A stretch of DNA of 64,000 nt from Molanna angustata (Eukaryota > Arthropoda > Insecta > Trichoptera > Molannidae): assembly GCA_963576475.1 (NCBI GenBank), contig OY754972.1, positions 12,111,062 to 12,175,061 on the forward strand. The letters are read 5' to 3'. Shown piece by piece: positions 57,561 through 64,000 of this stretch. Position 1 is the stretch's first letter, and each line of letters opens with the position of its first letter. The notes beneath the pieces were generated by a model, which saw only the letters and a program-made list of their open reading frames with translations, was not told the origin of the DNA and ran no database searches. Position numbers and translations under genes: made by a program.

Positions 57561-58104
57561 GTGTAGTTTGATTTTTATATGTATTCTTATTTTGGATTAA
57601 ATCAATTCTAAATTATTTATTATGTATGCACATAATATACCTACGTATATAATATATTATACTGTACAAAGTGTATGTTTAGTTCTTTGAAAAGTACATC
57701 TATTCATTCACAGATGGCGGAGATTAAAATAGTGATGTCCTGAACCATTTTATACACGACGGCGCACCGCGTTTAAAATTGTTCAAACATAATAAAGTTG
57801 TGGATTTTCATTCACAGATGTCGCATTATAGAATTTTTGTGGGATTGGTTAAAAATAAGCATACATCAAGTAAAAATATTTTGTAAAGATTTGTACAGAT
57901 GTCGCTAGTATGACCACAAAAATGTTATGTTTTTGTTGCCATATTTATATAGGATTTCAGATATTAGTTTTATTATATTCATTATCTAAATACAGCGCAT
58001 TGATATTATTTTATTTGGATACTTATATAACCATACATATCGTATTAAATATTATTAATTTATTATAATTTTTTGATTTTTATTTTTTATAATGTGGTTT
58101 GATT

Positions 58105-58830
58105 ATTCCATCTGTCGATTTGTTCAAGAGAATTTATTTCTCTTAACATATCGACAAAATATGAAGCCAAGATACGCGAGATTTGTATATAGGGTCTAAA
58201 TTTTTCACAGTTTTTCCAACTTTGAAGTCAAAAAACACATACAGATTTACTCAGAATTTAGAGTAGAAGAACATTTATTGTGTCTGTGTGTATGTCTGAC
58301 CGCCCCCTTATAACTTTTGATCCGCCCAATTTACAGAGCCCAAAATTTCAGAATATTTACACAGTTATAGGCCTACAAAACTTACAGAATTTTGAATTTT
58401 TGTTTCAATCAGGGGCTATCAACTTTAGATTTTTTTTTATTTTTACATATAGGTATCTCAAAAACCATACAACCTAGAAACCTGAAAATTGGTATAAATA
58501 TAGACAAATGTAAAATTTCAAATCTGTTTTTTTCGATAAAATTCCACAGTTTCTCAAACATTTTTTATTAAGAAAAACATTTTTTATGATAAATTTATGT
58601 GTTTAACTGCCTATATTGCCGAAGTTTTTTAAAAATATCTAATAAAGCCGAAACACCCCAACTACTTAGTTAATTTAATTTTCTTTAAAAATATTAAAAT
58701 TGTAGTAGGTAGTACATTTCAAACTTTTTTTAACAATTTTGATCAAAATTGTATTTAGTGACGACGTCGTTTCATACAATTTGTATGGCAGTAAACACTA
58801 CAAAATAAAATTATCGTCGATTTTTTTTAC
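58105..58830 (+). repeat. Repeat R3, one part, plus copy
   Basis: This is the inverted copy of 62,030-62,770. Shared blocks are 'ctgtcgatttgttca', 'cttaacatatcgaca', 'tccaactttgaagtcaaaaaacac', 'ttataacttttgatccgc', 'ttctcaaacattttttattaag' and 'gacgacgtcgtttcatacaa' (58,760). About 700 bp; short frames are not convincing. Confidence 0.7.
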
Positions 58831-60724
58831 TTTTTAGTATCATTGCTATATTGTTGCGTCTTTTCTCTCCTGAAGCAGGCACAAAGAAATGAATGCCACA
58901 TTTTAATTTATTAACACGCCTCATTTACTAACTTATACGTTGTTTATATTTAACTTTTCCTCTTTCAACTTTTTATATTATATTCGTGCCATCCCTTGGT
59001 CGACCTCACACCATTTTCTACCTGTTATTTGTCTATTGTACTTGTTTATTTATTTCTATGTGGCCAAACCGTTTATGTTAATTTTAATTCTATCAATAGA
59101 AATAAAATGAACATAAACATTCACTAAAGGAATGAAAACACCCTTGTTTCCTAGAGCAGCATATATGTATAAATAAACTATCAGTGCCCTTGGATGATCT
59201 TGAATCATCAGCTATATAAAATCCTCTATAATAATGGATTAAGTATATTTTGCTTTATCCTACTTTATTTCTTATAGCTCCATTTACTACACTACATCGT
59301 CATACATCGTTGTTATTTCATACTCATAGTAGATATATGTAGGTACATACTATTCTAATTTTAGTATTATGTACTGCCGAAACAAGTACGACTTTACAAT
59401 AAAGAAAAATACATTTGTACGTACTTGTGAATTTATAATCTAAGTACCTACTTGTATTTTGAATTTGTTTAACGTACATTATGTTGCTGTAGAAATACAT
59501 ATTTTTAACTTAATTTTTATAGTTTAGTTGTATTTTGTGATTTGTTTTATTTCGTTAGTGATATTGATGGCAACATAATATAAACAATTTTCCTTATTTA
59601 TCATAAAACAAATATATTTTATTTATGCAGAAAAAGTTTGACAAAACAAGTATACAAGGTTGATGTAGAGATGCAGAAGTTTTGTTCATTTAAATAACAT
59701 CCAGTGTAAAAGAAAATCTGTTGTGCCTATAAGCATGTTAAGTAGGTATTTATTACTTATTACTAACTATTCTATGAATAAATAGACAATATATTTTGTA
59801 TCATCTATTATTTTTAATATATGAGCAAGAGTATATTAAACCAAAAACAACACTAACTTATTGTCTCTAAATTTTCTATTATAGTTATGTGAGATATTGT
59901 AGATAGGTACCACTTATTGTATTGTATGCTACGTAAAATATGGTATCTGGTTTTGAAGACAATATAAATACGAAGACGTTATTCTTTGTACTGAAATCCT
60001 TGGAAAAATAATGGTTGTCAAGAGGGTCCTTTTCAATGTAGGATTAGTTTTTTTTGTTTAAGGGTTTTATTTTCTCTTTTATTGCGCTTTTGTCCGAGTC
60101 GGGTACACCTGCCTTTTGTGTGACTATACCGTGAGTTTTTTTTTGACTAATTGACTCTGGTTTATGGTAGCTTATTACTTATGTTCTAAAAATACATATT
60201 ATAATGACTAATGAGTACCTACTCACATCTCTCTCTCCCTATTTACGCAGTGCGTATTGCGAGGTATAACATCTATGCATCAATAACAAGATTTTACTGG
60301 AGATATTGCAAATCGATCGATTTGTAAAATTACGACGAAACGTCTATCTTCAATGTTTTGTTATTTCAGAAGTATTTTCATATTTTTTTTTGTTTGAAAT
60401 TTTGATTTTTGCGCCTGATTTCGCTTTTATATCACCGTAGAAACGATCGTGTCCTATTAAGAGGAATAAAAAATCGTTATATTATTAATCACTATTGATT
60501 TTTGTCTTTGTAGGTTTATATTTTATCATTTTTCAGTTATTTATTTATTACATTACGTACAAATAAACACATTGAGAATGAATTAAGTCATTGAAAGAAT
60601 AGCAGCTACTTACTTATAGGAACTAAAGTGAATGGCGCATTTGTGTCAGTATTGGCCTATAAAAAGTATATAGGAAGATCCACGAATACCAAAATCACAA
60701 TATAAACTCAATCCTACCTTCCCA
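58831..60724. other. Intergenic AT-rich DNA
   Basis: The stretch at 58,860-59,210 ('gagcagcatatatg', 'aatgaaaacacccttgtttcc') resembles 61,540-61,640 ('gagtgaaaacagctttgtttcgtagag') and may belong to R3. The remainder holds nothing recognised. Confidence 0.4.
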
Positions 60725-60870
60725 TGTACATACTTAAATATTATGCGAAACTTGGGTATGGCATATGACGCACGAAAGTGTTATAATTTTTTCTTAAATA
60801 TCACTTCTTCAAGCATACTATAACACCATATCTCTATTGGGGTAGCTGAGAGAATATAACGCCATACAAA
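60725..60870 (+). pseudogene. Tiny non-LTR family 1 scraps
   Basis: 'gaaacttgggtatggcatatgacgcacgaaagtg' corresponds to ETWVWHMTHES of the family-1 RT (compare 14,745-14,775). At 60,825-60,868 'accatatctctattggggtagctgagagaatataacgcc' resembles the reverse complement of the family's 3' end. Confidence 0.45.
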
Positions 60871-60949
60871 TGTATTTATACCGTCTATATTTGAATAAAT
60901 GTTGATTCACTAAAAATGCGTTATTTTAAGTCAGCCAGTTTTATTATTA

Positions 60950-61400
60950 CTAGTTGCATGTAACATATGAGATCAACTGTCGATGGCGATAGTATGCATA
61001 ATTGAAGAATACGTACCAAACTATAAACACAAATTAATAAATACTTTTAGATATTTTGTTTTCTATATATAACATGTAGATATATGTCAGGATAGGATAG
61101 TATGGAGGTCAGTCTGTTTTTCATACCCATAATATGAAAACAGCATGATATATGTTTGTAGATTAAGTTGGTATCAAAACTATTGACTGAGAATTGTGTA
61201 GTGTTTACTGCCTTACAAATTGTATGAAACAATGTCGTCAAAAAATTAAAGTTTTACAAAATTGTTAAAAAAAATCGAGATGTAATTCTACAATGTTCAT
61301 ATTTTTTATTATCTAGTTGAGGTGTTTCGACTTTTTTCGATATTTTTAAAAAACTTTGGAAATATAGACAGTTAAACACATAAATTTGCTGACAGATGGA
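60950..61400 (-). repeat. Repeat R3, partial copy
   Basis: Starts 'actagttgcatgtaacatatgagatc', continues 'gtcaggataggatagtatggag', and after 61,195 has 'ccttacaaattgtatgaaacaatgtcgtc' and 'ggtgtttcgac'. It is shorter than the 61,741 copy. Confidence 0.65.
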
Positions 61401-61740
61401 TAAATCATAAAAGATTCATTACATGTGGTATTCAGATTTAGACACCGTGCAATACAATACATGTTGACCTATTGTTACAAATAAAAAGTAAACGTAAGAA
61501 AATAAATTTATTAGGATTATTTGCCTCCAGGTGTTCGCAGTGCTCAAATCATGAACACTCTCTCTAAAGGAGTGAAAACAGCTTTGTTTCGTAGAGTAAC
61601 ATAAGACCGAAATATCAGCGCTATGAAATAAGTTTATACTATAAGAGTCTCAAAATGTATAATAGTTTACCACCAAACATAAATGAACCCACAAGTCTTG
61701 TCACCTTTCGTAGGCTAGGTGCTGAATACATAATTAAAAA

Positions 61741-62770
61741 CTACTAGTTGCATGTAACACATGAGATCCAACTGTCGATAGCGATAGTATGTATAGTTGA
61801 AGAATATGTACCAAACTATAAACCCATAAATACAAATTATTGAATATTTTCAGATATTTTGTTTTCTATACAACATATATTATGTAGGTATGTATGTCAA
61901 GATAGGATAGTTTGGAGGAAGTTCCTTTTTTCCTACCCAGAATATGCAAATAGCATGATGGTATGTATGTATGTTTGGAGATGAAGTATCAAACTATTAA
62001 GTCTTCTTACATATTGTGTATAGGCGACTGCCATACAAAATGTATGAAGCGATGTCGTCACTAAATTCAATTTTTAAAAAAATTGTTAAAAAAAAATTGA
62101 GATCTTCTACTACAATGTTAATATTTTTTATAGAAAATTAAATTATCTAGTTGGGGTGTTTCGGCTTTTTTCGATAATTGTAAAAGTTTTGGAAATATAG
62201 GCAGTTAAACTCATAAATTTATCATAAAAAAATATTTTTCTTAATAAAAAATGTTTGAGAAACCCTGGAATTTTTTTGAAAAAACTAATTTGAGATTTTG
62301 TATTTGTCTATGTTTGTACCAATTTTCAGCGTTCTAGCGTTTATCGTTTCTGAGATATATGGAAAAATAAAATAAAAATTCAAAAGTTGATAACCCCTGA
62401 CTGAAACAAAAATTCAAAATTCCGAGTATAAAAGTTTTGTAGGCCTGTAACTGTTTATATATTCTGAAATTTTAGGCTCTGTAAATTGAGCGGATCAAAA
62501 GTTATAAGGGGGGGACGGACACACACACAGACACACACACACACACACAGACACACGAAATGTTCTACTCCGAATTCTGAGTAAATCCGTGTATGGAACA
62601 TATATGCTGCGAAGCCTCTAAGTTGGTGTTTTTTGACTTCAAAGTTGGAAAAGCCGTGAAAAAAGTAGACCTCTCCATACAATTCTCGCGTATTCTGGCT
62701 TGATACATTGTCGATATGTTAAGAGAACAAAGTTCTCCTGAACAAATCGACAGTTGGATAAACCTTTTTG
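61741..62770 (-). repeat. Repeat R3, longest copy
   Basis: Begins ACTAGTTGCATGTAACACATG and ends near 'gaacaaatcgacagttggat'. Near the start it has ATCCAACTGTCGAT and near the other end the inverted ATCCAACTGTCGAT, so the element may have short inverted termini. It holds a (CA)n run at about 62,520-62,550. No protein is recognised; its class is unknown. Confidence 0.6.
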
Positions 62771-62807
62771 AAACAAATAATTATAGTAAGACTATGACAT
62801 TAAATTA

Positions 62808-63010
62808 TACTAGTTGCATGTAACACATGAGATCCAACTGTCGATAGCGATAGTATGTATAGTTGAAGAATATGTACCAAACTATAAACCCATAGATACA
62901 AATTATTGAATATTTTCAGATATTTTGTTTTTTATACAACATATGTAGGTATGTATGTCAAGATGGGATAGTATGGAGGAAGATCCTTTTTCCTACCCAG
63001 AATATGCAAA
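62808..63010 (-). repeat. Repeat R3, first ~200 bp
   Basis: Nearly identical to 61,741-61,950 (ACTAGTTGCATGTAACACATG through 'ttcctacccagaatatgcaaat'), then stops. It follows the preceding copy after only about 40 bp, giving a near-tandem arrangement. Confidence 0.7.
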
Positions 63011-63699
63011 TATTTATTTAGATATAAAAACATATGTATATAAAAAATTAACACACTACTATTACAACTAGCGCCCTTGAATTAATAAACGGCGTTTTAA
63101 AAAATATTTTTATTATTATTTATGATTCTATGATATTCTGTTCATGTGTTGAAATCGTCCTAAAAATCTTGTTGGAATCTGTTTCATTTTATCTATAGTT
63201 GGGTTTTAAATGTGCGTCTCTTTAACTTCAATAACTGTTAGGTATAATGTAATGTACATACATACACCTAATCAAATATTGACTACTTATAAGGACTGTG
63301 GCTTTCGTTGTTTCAATAGATGGTGTTACAAAAAGGTTTTTTCGTTTCTTCATAGATGGCAATAGTAATATTGTCACATTTCCAGGTGATTACAAATATA
63401 TATGAACTTTCAAAATTTACATTGATAAGGGAACTCAATAAGAAGGCATAACTGGCGAACGTTGCGCAATCGCATAAAGTGAGCACGTAAACCAGCCGAT
63501 GACAGGTCGTAAGCCCTGTAGGTACCATGAGTTTCTGGTTCTAAAATATTCCAACTTCGTCTCTATTGAGATGTTAAAAGTTTGTCAAATAAAATATCAC
63601 TATACTTACTTACACTGTATTTATTACCATTTCTTATCAGCTTTTGGTGAGTAAAGTTATCAGACTTTTATATTATTTATATTATATGTATCTATTTGG
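63011..63699. other. Intergenic AT-rich DNA
   Basis: Nothing recognised. Confidence 0.4.
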
Positions 63700-63726
63700 G
63701 TTAGGTTAGGTTAGGTTAGGTTAGGT
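63700..63726 (+). repeat. (TTAGG)5 short tandem repeat
   Basis: Five uninterrupted copies of TTAGG, the arthropod telomere motif. The run is short and lies inside ordinary sequence, so it is an interstitial microsatellite and not a chromosome end. Confidence 0.9.
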
Positions 63727-64000
63727 ATATGTCATAACCTTATTGCCATAGTACATATTGTATTGTATGTTAACATTGATGTTTGGCAATAAATCCGCTA
63801 ATGTATAAATTATGTATGCAAGAAGATACAAATAAATGTATGTATTCAATGTATTGTGGGGTGTGCATACATGTCATCTAAAAGGATGAGGGCGTGTAAT
63901 GGGGTTTGTAATAGTGTTTGTTACTATTTTATTATATAATACAGTTTTTAGACTGGTTATAAAATGTCCTACTTTATTTTTATCTTAAACAGTGTTATTT

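Noticed and set aside
63700..63726. Telomere end
   Set aside because: Only five TTAGG units embedded in ordinary sequence.

Overview
The window is AT-rich insect nuclear DNA. The evidence is intron-split genes with GT-AG junctions, three animal genes with recognisable proteins, dense tRNA-derived SINEs, non-LTR retrotransposon debris, MITEs and a short (TTAGG)n run. Frequent TACCTACCTA / TAGGTAGGTA strings are a pattern I associate with Lepidoptera, but that assignment is inference only.

Layout. 0-1.1 kb: a small unrecognised TATA-driven single-exon gene on the minus strand, followed downstream by a degenerate 40-bp tandem repeat. 1.1-29 kb: intergenic DNA made of SINEs, broken non-LTR reverse transcriptases, MITEs, inverted repeats and unannotatable AT-rich sequence. 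29.3-44.0 kb (minus): a complete ten-exon exonuclease 1 gene (EXO1/tosca). Its intron 5 carries an apparently intact DIRS-type tyrosine-recombinase retrotransposon (34.1-39.0 kb, antisense to the gene). Its exon 5 acceptor region is expanded into nine in-frame 90-bp tandem units. 45.4-47.2 kb (plus): MED10, a Mediator subunit, divergent from EXO1. 47.4-52.6 kb: MITEs, SINEs and non-LTR fragments. 52.9-55.4 kb (minus): a two-exon zucchini/PLD6 gene (piRNA-pathway phospholipase-D-family nuclease) with a PIF/Harbinger remnant and a SINE in its intron. 56-64 kb: a foldback element holding a Gypsy-like gag fragment, a repeat-poor stretch that could hold 5' exons of a gene lying to the right, then several copies of one repeat family.

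Labels used below. SINE-A: tRNA-like head, tail ending in a 'cgccacttgcgcagggtgcaa' type motif. SINE-B: tRNA-like head, tail with 'ggcaactaacagg' on the opposite strand. SINE-C: head resembling tRNA-Ile(AAT). SINE-D: unit with a (TGAA)n tail. R1, R2 and R3 are unclassified repeat families. The genes are independent eukaryotic loci, not an operon. The most unusual structure is the EXO1 exon 5 array, in which the intron acceptor and the start of the exon are duplicated together nine times without ever breaking the reading frame. All homology statements come from reading translations by eye; no database search was run.
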